A stretch of 64,000 bases of DNA from positions 5,785,393-5,849,392 of the forward strand of contig OX639992.1 in assembly GCA_951828515.1 (NCBI GenBank), read 5' to 3'. The notes under the pieces are model-generated. The model did not search any database. It was given only the letters and a program-made list of their open reading frames with translations, and was not told where the DNA came from. Below are positions 6,936 to 15,460 of this stretch, piece by piece; position 1 is the stretch's first letter, and each line of letters opens with the position of its first letter. The translations under genes were made by a program, and so were the position numbers. This DNA is from an uncultured Poribacteria bacterium (GTDB taxonomy: Bacteria > Poribacteria > WGA-4E > WGA-3G).

Positions 6936-8531
6936 ATGAGACGATTTGGAACCCAAGGTCCCGTTAATTCCAAAGATAATTACGTCGTCGCTCGGCGTGA
7001 GGAACTTTCCGATTTCATCGCCCGCGTTAAGCAGGGACGATACATCGTCTTGTTCGCACCACGACAGACCGGTAAAACCACATTTTTCCAAGACGCACTC
7101 AAGGCACTCGCAGTCGAAGGAACGGACTATTTTCCAATACAACTCAACTTCGAGGAATACGAAGACATAACACCGGCAGATTTTTACGATTCATTGTGTA
7201 AAGAAGTTTGCAAAGAGATCCGAAAGGTATTTCGAGAACGCGGTGAGCGAGTTTTTCAAGAACTGGACACCCTTCTGACGAATGCACAGATAACCAACCA
7301 CATTTCGATGCGTGAATTTTTTGAAGAGTTCACCGCCTTAGCGGCAAACCAACGGATCGTCCTTATCATCGACGAATTCGACGGTATCCCACAGGACGCT
7401 ATCAACGGATTTCTCCGTTCGCTCCGCCGGATATATCTCACTGGACGCGAAGCCCGTTCTCCGTATAGCGTCGGCATTGTCGGGGTTAAAAACATCACAC
7501 AACTCAATTACGATCGCTCCATCTCGCCGTTCAACATACAGGATGAGTTCACACTCCCAAACTTCACTTTAGAACAGGTCGGTGAACTCCTTACCCAGTA
7601 CACCGACGAGGTCGGACAACAATTCGCCCCCAAAGTCATTGAAACGATCCATAAACAGACAGCAGGGCAACCTTTCCTCGTAAATAGGTTCGCTCAGATC
7701 CTCACTGAGGAACTCAGCATCCCCAAAACCGAGACAATTCATGCATCGCACTTTTCACAGGCACACACACGACTCATCGAGGAGAGAAACACTAACATTG
7801 AACACCTCATTACAAATGTACGTAGAGACCCACGCTTTGAAAGAATGCTCATGCGTATTGCTTTCTATGGAAGCAGATATGATTTCACGCTTCACAACGA
7901 AACCATTAGTGAACTGGCAACTTACGGCGTTATTACAAGAGGACAAGACCAAACATGTGAGATACTTAACCCTATCTATCTCCATTGCATCATTCAAGCA
8001 CTTAAGCCTTTGATAAACGGACTTGAGGACGAATACTTCCCTGAAGACAGTCCTATCGACTTTACAGAATATATCGCCTCGACCGGGCAGCTTCAAATGC
8101 CAAGGCTCCTCGAAAATTTTAAGAACTTCATCGCCCGCGCAGGATTCAGAATACTCCAAGTTCCGGATACACCCCAAGAATTCGTAGGGCAATATCTCCT
8201 CTTCGCTTATCTCAACGAGTTTGTGAAAATCGTTGGTGCCGCCATGTACCTGGAAGTCCCAACTGGCAGGGGCAGAGCCGATCTTGTCATTTCGTACAGT
8301 AGACAGACCTACATTGTCGAAACGAAGGTATGGCGCAGCGAACGAAATTACCAGGCAGGCAAACAGCAACTCGCAACATATCTCAAGTCCGAAAATGCAA
8401 CAGAAGGCTACTATGTGGTGTTTGATTACCGCGAAAATCCGGATCCCCGAACGGAAACGGATATAGTAGACGGTCGGACGATTCACAGTTACGTTATTCC
8501 TGTCCTTCAAGCCCTTCCATCACGACCATGA
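6936..8531 (+). CDS. AAA ATPase with C-terminal PD-(D/E)XK nuclease domain
   Basis: From the ATG at 6936 the protein has 531 aa. Residues 1-300 form an AAA-like ATPase with Walker A PRQTGKTT near residue 43 and Walker B VLIIDEFD near residue 142. The C-terminal part carries GRADLVI, then VETKVW, the spacing of a PD-(D/E)XK nuclease core (D, E-x-K), followed by a helical QL-x-TYL segment. This two-domain plan belongs to the widespread AAA-ATPase/DUF1703-like proteins, often considered nucleases of mobile or defence nature, with no firm role known. The frame also opens at TTG 6909, but ATG 6936 with AGGAGA is better. It has its own promoter and no co-oriented partner. Confidence 0.8.
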   Translation: MRRFGTQGPVNSKDNYVVARREELSDFIARVKQGRYIVLFAPRQTGKTTFFQDALKALAVEGTDYFPIQLNFEEYEDITPADFYDSLCKEVCKEIRKVFRERGERVFQELDTLLTNAQITNHISMREFFEEFTALAANQRIVLIIDEFDGIPQDAINGFLRSLRRIYLTGREARSPYSVGIVGVKNITQLNYDRSISPFNIQDEFTLPNFTLEQVGELLTQYTDEVGQQFAPKVIETIHKQTAGQPFLVNRFAQILTEELSIPKTETIHASHFSQAHTRLIEERNTNIEHLITNVRRDPRFERMLMRIAFYGSRYDFTLHNETISELATYGVITRGQDQTCEILNPIYLHCIIQALKPLINGLEDEYFPEDSPIDFTEYIASTGQLQMPRLLENFKNFIARAGFRILQVPDTPQEFVGQYLLFAYLNEFVKIVGAAMYLEVPTGRGRADLVISYSRQTYIVETKVWRSERNYQAGKQQLATYLKSENATEGYYVVFDYRENPDPRTETDIVDGRTIHSYVIPVLQALPSRP

Positions 8532-8825
8532 GCCAACCGTGTTAGTGGCCAGCGATCAGCGATCAGCAGTCAGCGATCAGCGATCAGCGATCAGCGGTCA
8601 AGAGTCAGTTGGCAGGAAGAACGTGCGATGAATGCACATCGCATTTGGGCGAGTACGCCGCAAATCGCACTACTACAAACAAAGAATAGCGGTCAGTTGG
8701 CAGCCGTCAGCGGTCAGCGATCAGCGAGAGACGGGATTCGGAGTGTTTTTGCTTAAGAAACGCCCAAGCAAAAACGGTGTTTCCTCCTCCTACAGGAATA
8801 GCCCTGATTCCAAATACCTATTTTC
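8532..8825 (+). repeat. Intergenic repeats (CAGCGAT arrays, palindromic insert)
   Basis: The stretch contains degenerate CAGCGATCAGC/CAGTCAGC arrays (8549-8600 and 8700-8725), a copy of the dispersed ACGTGCGAT...GCCGCAAATCGCACTACTAC palindrome (8621-8680), and one copy of the AAGAAAYRCCCAAGCAAAAAC motif (8756-8776) that recurs near 9652, 32519 and 49078. No gene is supported. Confidence 0.6.
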
Positions 8826-8853
8826 TTGACAAAAAAGCGAATTTCGTTAAAAT
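8826..8853 (+). promoter_or_regulatory. Promoter of the DUF1080 gene
   Basis: TTGACA (8826-8831), a 16-bp spacer and TAAAAT (8848-8853) lie 60 bp before the ATG at 8913. Confidence 0.6.
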
Positions 8854-8912
8854 AAAAAAATGTTTTTTCACTACATCAATTTACCCATGCACAGCATGCG
8901 AAAGGAAACCTC

Positions 8913-9539
8913 ATGACACAAACTCCTCCAGAATCCGCTGTCATCCTCTTTGACGGCACAGACCTCAGCAACTGGACCAGCTTAGATAGCAGCGAACCGG
9001 GTTGGCAAGTCGAAGGCGACGCAATGCTCGTCGTCCCGCGCGCCGGTGATGTAATCAGCAAGGAAACCTTCACGGATCATTTCGTTCATGTCGAATTCAG
9101 ATGCCCCGATATGCCCGAAGCAACCGGACAGGCAAAAGGCAACAGCGGTGTCTTCCTTCAAGGCAGATATGAAGTCCAAGTCCTGGATTCTTACGGCATT
9201 GAAGTGCCCGGGATGGGCGACTGCGGCGCGATTTACAACCAATTTGCACCGCTCGTCAACGCTTGCAAACCACCACTTGAGTGGCAGACCTACGACATCA
9301 CCTTCCGGGCACCGCGTTTCAACGATGCAGGCGAAATGACTGAAGGTCCTCGGATAACTGTCATTCAGAACGGCTTGGTAATCATCAACAACGCGCAACT
9401 CGCGGGTTCAACAGGTGGGAGTATCGATTCAGAAGCCGCCACGCCCGGTCCACTCCGCCTGCAAGACCACGGCAATGACGTTCGGTACCGGAACATCTGG
9501 GCAGTCTCACTCCCACTTGAGGGTTCAGACCAGTATTAG
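8913..9539 (+). CDS. DUF1080 (3-keto-disaccharide hydrolase-like) protein
   Basis: The 208-aa protein has the concanavalin-like DUF1080 fold: FDGTDLSNW at residues 11-19, a GWQVEGDAM strand, KETFTDHFVHVEFR, and the GNSGVFLQGRYEVQVLDSYG block, which are all typical of the family. Members are linked to hydrolysis of 3-keto-glycosides in Planctomycetes-like bacteria; the true substrate here is unknown. No signal peptide is visible, so it may act in the cytoplasm, whereas many relatives are exported. An AAAGGAAA ribosome-binding site precedes the start. Confidence 0.85.
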   Translation: MTQTPPESAVILFDGTDLSNWTSLDSSEPGWQVEGDAMLVVPRAGDVISKETFTDHFVHVEFRCPDMPEATGQAKGNSGVFLQGRYEVQVLDSYGIEVPGMGDCGAIYNQFAPLVNACKPPLEWQTYDITFRAPRFNDAGEMTEGPRITVIQNGLVIINNAQLAGSTGGSIDSEAATPGPLRLQDHGNDVRYRNIWAVSLPLEGSDQY

Positions 9540-9870
9540 CGGCATGGCTGTCGGCAATCGGCGATCGGCGATCAGTTAAGAGGTATTCGTTTAACGATAT
9601 CCTCCTACCGACTACCGACTGTCTCTTTGCTATTTAGGAGAGGGAAATCCACAGAAATACCCAAGCAAATACCCTCAGCAAAACACTCCGATTTCCGACA
9701 ACATTGGTTATCGGAAACCATTGGAACCTGTCAGCCATCAGCAAGGAGATATTCTGTAACCATTGACCTTTTCTTGGAATATTCCGAGAGTGGGTCAGGT
9801 GTTACAAAACACCCCTCTTACCGACTGCTGACTGCTGACCGCTGACACCCAATTGACAGAAAGGAATTTT
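9540..9870 (+). other. Intergenic, no gene seen
   Basis: The gap contains further CAGTCAGC/GACTGCTGACCG repeat pieces and one AGAAATACCCAAGCAAA motif (9652-9668). No clear promoter for the downstream reductase could be identified. Confidence 0.5.
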
Positions 9871-10821
9871 ATGGAAACCAATCAAGATCTTCCTACAATC
9901 CCGAGGCGACGACTCGGAAGAACGGAACTCAGCATCCCTGTTATTCCGTTCGGCACACAAGGGTTTGGAAACAACTTCGGTTTCGTCTCAGATGAAGAGG
10001 CTGTCGCACTTGTTAAACACGCCGTGTCCATCGGTGTGAACCACTTCGATTGCGCACGCTGTTATGGGGATTCAATGCGGAAACTCGGTTTGGCGATGAA
10101 GGAGATCCCACGCGAGGATGTCATCATCACCGCAAGGCTCTGTTGCCATTCCGCCGCGGATTGGGGTGGCTATGGAGATGGCAGGCCCAACTATTCCGCT
10201 GAACGCGCAATCGCCGACCTCGAAGACCAACTCGAACTCCTCGGCATAGACTATCTCGACGGGATGCTCATCCACGACCCAAGCGAGATTGATCCCACGC
10301 TTGAAAAAGGCGGGACGCTTGACGGCTTGCTTCAGTGTAAAGCGCGTGGACTTGTCCGCCACCTCGGATACGGGATGCGTCCGCACGATTTCCATCTCAA
10401 GGCGATGGCAACAGGTGACGTAGACCTCATCCTCTGCTTCAACGACTACAACCTCGTCCGGCAGAATGCTGCTGACGACATCCTTCCCGCCGCCGCTGAA
10501 GCAGATATCGGTGTTATGAACGGTTGGTCGATCCTACGGGGTATCCTCACAGGTGTGGATATCGATGCTGAGATTGAAAGAGGACGCTGGAAAAAAGAAG
10601 GCGATGTTGCAGCAGCATACCCAATTTGGGAATGGTGCGTTGAAGAAGGAATAAGTTTGCTTCAACTTGCACTCCAGTTCTGTCTGAAAGAAGAACGGAT
10701 TCAGGGTAACAACATCGGGAGCCTCAACGTCGAGCAGCTTGAGGCGAACCTCCGAGCCGCCAGTACACCGCTCCCCGATGAAGTCTGGGAGAAATACGAA
10801 GCACGTTTCGGCTCAAATTAG
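9871..10821 (+). CDS. Aldo/keto reductase family protein
   Basis: The 316-aa protein shows the AKR TIM-barrel: FGTQGFGNNFG at the N-terminus, HFDCARCYGDSMRKLG with the family Asp and Tyr, the LIHDPSEID segment containing the catalytic-type His, and C-terminal NNIGSLNVEQLEANL for cofactor binding. The position normally filled by the catalytic Lys (usually T-K after the third strand) reads TAR, so Lys appears replaced by Arg. It may therefore be a weak or altered oxidoreductase. The start at ATG 9871 has AAAGGA upstream; an upstream TTG (9853) in the same frame is less likely. Confidence 0.85.
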   Translation: METNQDLPTIPRRRLGRTELSIPVIPFGTQGFGNNFGFVSDEEAVALVKHAVSIGVNHFDCARCYGDSMRKLGLAMKEIPREDVIITARLCCHSAADWGGYGDGRPNYSAERAIADLEDQLELLGIDYLDGMLIHDPSEIDPTLEKGGTLDGLLQCKARGLVRHLGYGMRPHDFHLKAMATGDVDLILCFNDYNLVRQNAADDILPAAAEADIGVMNGWSILRGILTGVDIDAEIERGRWKKEGDVAAAYPIWEWCVEEGISLLQLALQFCLKEERIQGNNIGSLNVEQLEANLRAASTPLPDEVWEKYEARFGSN

Positions 10822-10901
10822 CAATTAGCAATTAGCAGTCAGCAGTCGGCTATCAGTCGTCAGTAAGAGGATTCTGATGGCTGAAAACCGATTGCTGATG
10901 G

Positions 10902-11987
10902 CTATTTCCCAATCAACTTCTCCAAAAATTTATGCGTCACACGTGGGAGCGGATAATCCCGCAGTGCCGTAACCTCGACCCACTTTGCATCCCGCGGACC
11001 CTTCAGCACCACCTCACCCGCCTGATAATCACACCGAAATACGTCGACAACAACCTTGAAATGGGTGTAGGCGTGCCTGACCCGCGTGAGATACCGTACG
11101 TTGGTGACAGAGAGGTTGACGACATCATCAATATGTCGGATGCAAGCCGCCTCAGCAGTCTCACCCTCGGTAAGTTGTCCACCCGGAAACTCCCAGAGTC
11201 CACCGAGCAAACCGTCCAATTGCCGCTGCGTAAGTAAAACCTCGTTATCCTTATAGATAACCCCGACAGCGAGATGGTGTTCCGGGATAGGTTTCGTCTC
11301 GCGCCGATACGGAAATTCGTCTTGTCGTGCCGTGTGGAACGCCCCACAAAACGAATTCACAGGACAGACGAGGCAGGTCGGCGATTGCGGACGACACACC
11401 GTTGCTCCCAACTCCATCATCGCCTGATTGAAAAATCCGGGTGCATTCGGATCCAAGAGTTCATCCGCTTCCCGCTGAAAGAGTTTCGCCGACTTCGCGT
11501 CGTTAATGGGTGCCTCCATCAGAAACAGGCGTGCGAGCACGCGTTTGATGTTTCCGTCTACAGCCGCATACGGTGCATTAAAAGCGATACTCTGCACCGC
11601 CGCCGCACTATAATCCCCGACACCCGGCAGCTTCCGAAAGGTCGCATAATCCACGGGTATTTTCCCATCCAGTTCATCCACAATGAACTGCGCCGCTTTG
11701 TGGAGATTCCGTGCCCTCGCGTAATACCCCAAGCCTTCCCACACTTTCAGGACATCCTGTAGCGGTGCGGCGGCTAAGTGCTGTACATCTGGAAACCGCT
11801 CAATGAATCGCTCATAGTATCCGACAACCTTCTTGACCTGCGTCTGTTGGAGCATCACCTCAGAGACCCAAATTCGGTAAGGGTCATCTGTGCGTCGCCA
11901 CGGCATATCGCGCTGATAATCCTTGAACCATGCCAACAGCGCATCCCGAAAATCTTGGTAGTGTTTGTGTAAAGGTTTTTTGTGCAT
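10902..11987 (-). CDS. mutY: A/G-specific adenine glycosylase MutY
   Basis: The protein (361 aa from ATG 11987) removes adenine mispaired with 8-oxoguanine. The N-terminal helix-hairpin-helix glycosylase domain has WVSEVMLQQTQV (catalytic Glu) and LPGVGDYSAAAV (catalytic Asp). The iron-sulfur ligands C-x6-C-x2-C-x5-C are present in CRPQSPTCLVCPVNSFC. A Nudix-like C-terminal domain with LWEFPGGQLTEGE recognises the oxidised base. The open frame extends upstream to 12068, but that extension is translated repeat sequence (also found near 37800), so MHKKPLHKHY is the likely start. It converges with the reductase gene. Confidence 0.95.
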   Translation of the reverse strand: MHKKPLHKHYQDFRDALLAWFKDYQRDMPWRRTDDPYRIWVSEVMLQQTQVKKVVGYYERFIERFPDVQHLAAAPLQDVLKVWEGLGYYARARNLHKAAQFIVDELDGKIPVDYATFRKLPGVGDYSAAAVQSIAFNAPYAAVDGNIKRVLARLFLMEAPINDAKSAKLFQREADELLDPNAPGFFNQAMMELGATVCRPQSPTCLVCPVNSFCGAFHTARQDEFPYRRETKPIPEHHLAVGVIYKDNEVLLTQRQLDGLLGGLWEFPGGQLTEGETAEAACIRHIDDVVNLSVTNVRYLTRVRHAYTHFKVVVDVFRCDYQAGEVVLKGPRDAKWVEVTALRDYPLPRVTHKFLEKLIGK

Positions 11988-11989
11988 AT

Positions 11990-12236
11990 TTATCTGAATC
12001 GCGGATTTGGCGGATTTTACAGATTTCGCGGAGTACTTATTGTCTGAATCAGGATTTACGGGATTCAAGGATTTTCAGGATTATAGACACTTCTTGATTG
12101 ACTGCTGACCCTGATAGCTGTTATTCGTCTGAATCGCGGATTACCACGGATTTTACAGATTTCGCGGAGTACTTATTGTCTGAATCAGGATTTACGGGAT
12201 TCAAGGATTCTCAGGATTATAGACACTTCTTGATTG
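11990..12236 (+). repeat. Tandem duplication of a ~105-bp dispersed repeat
   Basis: Two near-identical copies (about 11990-12097 and 12127-12236) begin TCTGAATCGCGGATT and continue through GATTTCGCGGAGTAC and GGATTTACGGGATTCAAGGA. A shortened relative lies at 37797-37845. The first copy extends the mutY frame artificially. Confidence 0.8.
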
Positions 12237-12240
12237 AATC

Positions 12241-12360
12241 AGGACTTACGCAAAATTGGTTTTCATGCCAAAATTGAGGGGATATTCCCGAAGAAAGCGC
12301 AATGAATTGCGCTACTACGAACCAAAGACCGCACGAAAACGGGTCAACTGCGTAAGTCCT
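12241..12360. mobile_element. MITE-like element, family A (copy A1)
   Basis: A 120-bp element has perfect 12-bp terminal inverted repeats, AGGACTTACGCA at 12241 and TGCGTAAGTCCT ending at 12360. It has no coding capacity. Inside is the GCGCAATGAATTGCGC palindrome that is also dispersed on its own. Other full copies are at 40931-41082 and 50190-50279. Confidence 0.75.
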
Positions 12361-12483
12361 ATGAATATGTTCCTTTATAGGATTATCCATTATTTTCTTA
12401 TACGTCATAATAGCACCACTATAAGCAGCCACGTTCGTAGCCGTGCGATTCATCGCACGTTGTAAGTGCAAAATTTTCCAAAT

Positions 12484-13203
12484 TTAAAGGTCAGTGGCAA
12501 TCCGAAAACTGACGCTATGAATCGCTTGGATCGGTTCATACGCCGCACGGCTGGCACACCGCGAGGCGAACTCCCCACGCGCAATCCACGAACCGCCGCG
12601 AATCACTTTACGGCGACCTTCACTCGCCCCCAACGGATTCTCCGTAGGCGAGTATTTATACGTCTCCATGTGAAACCAGTCGCTACACCAATCGTAGGCG
12701 TTCCCCGCCATATCGTAGCATCCGTAAGGACTCACACCTTCAGGATAACTCCCAACCGGCACCAGCCGCTTATTCCCCGATTCCGATGTGTTCGCTCGAC
12801 TCGCGTCCCATATATCGCCCCACGGATACTCCCGAGCCTCCGTGCCGCGTGCCGCTTTCTCCCATTCCGCCTCGGACGGCAAGCGATACTCCATGTTTTC
12901 AAGTCCATTGAGCCATTCCAAAAAATTCGTCGCATCCTGCCAACTCACCCCGACGACAGGAAAATCGGGAGCGTTGAGATGCTCTTCCGTCCAGAACAGC
13001 GGTTGTGGGTTTCCCGTTGCCTCCACAAACCGCGCGTATTGCGCATTCGTGACCTGATACGTGCCGATGGCGTAAGCATCGAGCAGAACGCTTCGTTGCG
13101 GTTCCTCTGGATCCGTCTTCCGCATTCCGGTGGGAATCGTCCCCATCGTGAATTCGCCAGCGGGGATATGGATTAAGGGGTAATCGAGTGTATTGATGTG
13201 CAT
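12484..13203 (-). CDS. SUMF1/FGE-sulfatase domain protein
   Basis: The 239-aa protein is a single formylglycine-generating-enzyme-like domain: IPAGEFTMG at the start, then PVVGVSWQDATNFLEWL, RLPSEAEWEKAARG, YPWGD, GCYDMAGNAYDWCSDW and VIRGGSW. True formylglycine-generating enzymes use two Cys residues just after RGGSY; here the stretch reads RGGSWIARGEFASRC, with no Cys at the first position. It is therefore more likely one of the many FGE-fold proteins with another or unknown role. No signal peptide is visible and no sulfatase gene is nearby. Confidence 0.85.
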   Translation of the reverse strand: MHINTLDYPLIHIPAGEFTMGTIPTGMRKTDPEEPQRSVLLDAYAIGTYQVTNAQYARFVEATGNPQPLFWTEEHLNAPDFPVVGVSWQDATNFLEWLNGLENMEYRLPSEAEWEKAARGTEAREYPWGDIWDASRANTSESGNKRLVPVGSYPEGVSPYGCYDMAGNAYDWCSDWFHMETYKYSPTENPLGASEGRRKVIRGGSWIARGEFASRCASRAAYEPIQAIHSVSFRIATDL

Positions 13204-13459
13204 AGTAGGTGTGTAAACCTTCTAAAATAATCCAGGTTGCTACAGACAAGATTTCGGAGGTCCGAACTCCATTTTTCAGTGAAAAGCGTTGATGGACCGC
13301 GAAGGTCCCGTAGCGTAAACTTTTAGTTTTCGCATCCACAGACACAAACTGGAAAGTTTGTGCTACAAGTGGCAACAGAATCGCTATGGCGGTCCCGCCG
13401 TGGAAAACTAAAGACACAAACTGGAAAGTTTGTGCTACAAGTGCAATTGGGGCGGCTCC
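13204..13459 (+). repeat. Intergenic 30-bp palindromic repeat pair
   Basis: GACACAAACTGGAAAGTTTG followed by TGCTACAAGT occurs at 13341-13370 and again at 13413-13442; its core ACAAACT/AGTTTGT is palindromic. A diverged relative is at 58634-58662. Confidence 0.65.
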
Positions 13460-14176
13460 CTACCATTCTTGGGGCGTATATGTCGCCTGTAGGTTTGCGA
13501 CATCTGCGAGTCTTACTTCGAGTGTTTTGAGGGAGAAAAATAATCTCATCAATTGCTGTTCTTCCTTCATCCGCACGTTATACCACTTGAGGAGCGACTG
13601 ATCTGTGGCGTGGAGCCTTTGGAAAGCGGCATCCCGTTGCTCTGGCATTCTGGCATCTGCGTGTTCCGTCTGGTAATGACTATAGAGTTCGTGTAAATGT
13701 TCAATCTTTGCGTCAATCTTTTCTAACCGCTCCGTCTGCGCCTCAACACGTTTGAGGAGTGTCTCTTTCAACCGGCTGTCTATCCGGTGATAAGTATTTC
13801 CGAGTGTCTTACGGACGTGTTCTTGGTGGAGATCGTAAAGTGTCTTGTATCGAGATTGCGCAAAGACGGCACTGGTGGGGTCACAGGTTCGCAGTCGATC
13901 TGATAAGCGTTTGCGAAAATGAGGCTCCATATTGGCTTGCTCTTGGCGTTCTGGAAAAGTCTCTATGATACAGGTAACCACATCGCCACGAGCGAACCCT
14001 CTGGCAAACATACCGATGGCAAACTCGATCTCGTCGGATGAGAAATGGATCGGTGGCAAGGCGGCGGTCTCTCGGATTTCTTCAAGGTGCCCCTCGTCAT
14101 AAACAACGGGCTTCTCTTCAACGAAGCGTGGCAACTCTGGTAACTGGTTTTTTTTGTTTTTGTGTTCTGTGTTCAT
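13460..14176 (-). CDS. Hypothetical coiled-coil protein
   Basis: The 238-aa protein is not recognised. The N-terminal 90 residues (IHFSSDEIEFAIGMFARGFA..., VVTCIIETFPE) look like a small helical domain. The region from about residue 120 to 215 is charged and heptad-rich (LLKRVEAQTERLEKIDAKIE), which suggests a coiled coil. Length, codon use and a good start context (ATG within a GAAAGGAAAACC leader on the minus strand) support a real gene. A phage-terminase-small-subunit-like or regulatory role is possible but unsupported. Confidence 0.6.
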   Translation of the reverse strand: MNTEHKNKKNQLPELPRFVEEKPVVYDEGHLEEIRETAALPPIHFSSDEIEFAIGMFARGFARGDVVTCIIETFPERQEQANMEPHFRKRLSDRLRTCDPTSAVFAQSRYKTLYDLHQEHVRKTLGNTYHRIDSRLKETLLKRVEAQTERLEKIDAKIEHLHELYSHYQTEHADARMPEQRDAAFQRLHATDQSLLKWYNVRMKEEQQLMRLFFSLKTLEVRLADVANLQATYTPQEW

Positions 14177-14589
14177 GGTTTTCCTTTCTTGCGAAATGCT
14201 GCGAATTATAGCGAATTACAGCGAAATATGTCGTCTTCTCGGTTTTTGTAGGTTTCCGTTAGCAGTTCGGATTTGCGTTACGGATTCGTCAAGTAAGCCT
14301 CCCTTTAAAGGGCGTTTCTGTTTCGGAAAATCGCTTTCGGTTCCAAGGGTGAGATAGGTTTGTGCTGCTTTCGCCATATCGGTTTCCTCACGAAACTGAG
14401 ACAGTAGGCACAGGATATATGGGGTTTCACAATGGATACCTACTTAATTACTGTAAACTTAATTAATTATGATACTTGATAGTGTAGAAAAAATCAAGCC
14501 TTTTCTGAATGTGTAAAGTTTTTGGCATTAAGCGTTCCCTTTGTATCCTCGGCCCCAGTAGGTTCGGAATATAATACAAGGAATGGATT

Positions 14590-14693
14590 TATGGTAAACC
14601 TTAGAATTAATTAGCCCCTCTAAAGAGGCGAGGATACAATCCTCGCCTACCAGGTCGGGGGAAAATGTGTGTTTATTTTTCTGGTTTACCATA
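14590..14693. mobile_element. MITE-like element, family B (copy B1)
   Basis: A 104-bp element has inverted ends TATGGTAAACC (14590) and GGTTTACCATA (ending 14693) around a GAGGCGAGGATACAATCCTCGCCT hairpin core. It has no coding capacity. It belongs to the TATAGTAAA family found at least nine times in the window. Confidence 0.7.
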
Positions 14694-14987
14694 GTCTATT
14701 CCCAGACGAAATCCCCTAACCGCAATGGAATCCCTAATACCCAAACGGAGAAGTAACGAAAAAGGTCTATAAACCCTTACAGTTATTGGGTTTTATGGCG
14801 ATAACCGTTACCTACCAAATGTTACATTGGTGTAACATTTCAACGCTATTATTTATCAATATGTTATTTTTATTTCAACAAAATAATCTTTTCAAACGCT
14901 GACTGTAAAATTTTTATATCTCTGTAGTCTCTAATAGCCAACCGAAAACTCTCAACATTATTACATGGCTTCCCCAATGCCCATAAT
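14694..14987 (+). other. AT-rich intergenic stretch before the defence island
   Basis: Apart from the 75-bp direct repeat at 14772-14846 and the promoter at 14988-15016 the stretch shows no gene. It is noticeably AT-rich compared with the flanking genes. Confidence 0.5.
14772..14846 (+). repeat. 75-bp direct repeat, left copy, flanking the defence island
   Basis: This segment aligns without gaps to 29281-29355 at about 57 of 75 positions. Both begin AACCCTT, contain CGATAACCG, and end in a 24-bp near-palindrome AAATGTTACA..GGTGTAACATTT. The two copies are in the same orientation, on either side of the 15.0-28.9 kb defence genes. The palindrome looks like an operator; island boundary, attachment-site or regulatory interpretations are all open. 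Confidence 0.6.
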
Positions 14988-15016
14988 TTGACAACGCATC
15001 AAGAATATATTATACT
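14988..15016 (+). promoter_or_regulatory. Promoter at the start of the defence island
   Basis: TTGACA (14988-14993), a 17-bp spacer and TATACT (15011-15016) form a near-consensus promoter. The expected start (about 15023) coincides with the ATG of a 16-codon reading frame, so that frame would be leaderless. Confidence 0.7.
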
Positions 15017-15022
15017 TAAGAC

Positions 15023-15073
15023 ATGCAAATCATCGAGAGAGGTCCGAAACTATATCACACCAAACGGACATGA
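15023..15073 (+). CDS. 16-codon reading frame coupled to the next gene
   Basis: ATG 15023 opens MQIIERGPKLYHTKRT and stops at TGA 15071-15073, overlapping the ATG of the next gene at 15070 (ATGA). It may be a leader peptide or the remnant of a toxin gene in front of an antitoxin-like gene. There is no independent evidence that it is translated. Confidence 0.35.
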   Translation: MQIIERGPKLYHTKRT

Positions 15074-15360
15074 ACACGGAAACTTTACTTCAACAAACGA
15101 CCCGTTTTAGAGATGACCTTCTGAAAGACCTCGCAGATATAGAGTTCGCGATGTACTATTTGGAAGCAGCCCTATCAGACTATAAAGAGGATGGTAATAC
15201 AGAAGCACTCTGGATAGCACTATATGATGTTGTAGCAGCACAAGGCGGAATTGGAAAAGTGCCAGCGGTGAGAGAAGAAGAAGCACAAGCAGATATTGAA
15301 CAGTCAATTGCTGAGGGACGCGCAGAGATAGCCCATAAAAGGAGTAAGTTGGCTCCCTGA
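15070..15360 (+). CDS. Small antitoxin-like protein
   Basis: The 96-aa protein has a central segment, FAMYYLEAALSDYKEDGN followed by TEALWIALYDVVAAQGGIGK, resembling the N-terminal half of HigA/COG3636-type addiction-module antidotes, which have YLEAAL...ALxxVAxAxGG. The usual helix-turn-helix that follows is missing and replaced by a charged helical tail. I therefore call it antitoxin-like only. It is the first full gene after the island promoter and lies 100 bp upstream of the HNH endonuclease gene, so a regulatory role in the island is conceivable. Confidence 0.55.
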   Translation: MNTETLLQQTTRFRDDLLKDLADIEFAMYYLEAALSDYKEDGNTEALWIALYDVVAAQGGIGKVPAVREEEAQADIEQSIAEGRAEIAHKRSKLAP

Positions 15361-15460
15361 TGCGCGTTGTACTGGATACAAACCAGCATACCGACATCAA
15401 ATAACCATCAATGTAATAGGAACGCCCGAATCATTTCCTGAAAATTCAGGGAACCTGAAA

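Noticed and set aside
7755..8510. 251-codon frame on the minus strand inside the AAA/PD-(D/E)XK gene
   Set aside because: It is antisense to a gene with clear ATPase and nuclease motifs and has no recognisable domain of its own.
8532..8730. Repetitive CAGCGATCAGC stretch as a regulatory array or satellite
   Set aside because: Units are irregular and the same words appear in many gaps (9825, 10830, 30640, 56455, 58560); no regular spacing or palindromic operator could be defined.
11988..12068. N-terminal extension of MutY (27 codons)
   Set aside because: The sequence is part of a dispersed repeat also found near 37800, where it would encode the same peptide out of context; the ATG at 11987 fits the family.
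15070..15360. Full HigA-type antitoxin
   Set aside because: Only the N-terminal half of the family pattern is present and the helix-turn-helix is missing, so it was kept as antitoxin-like only.
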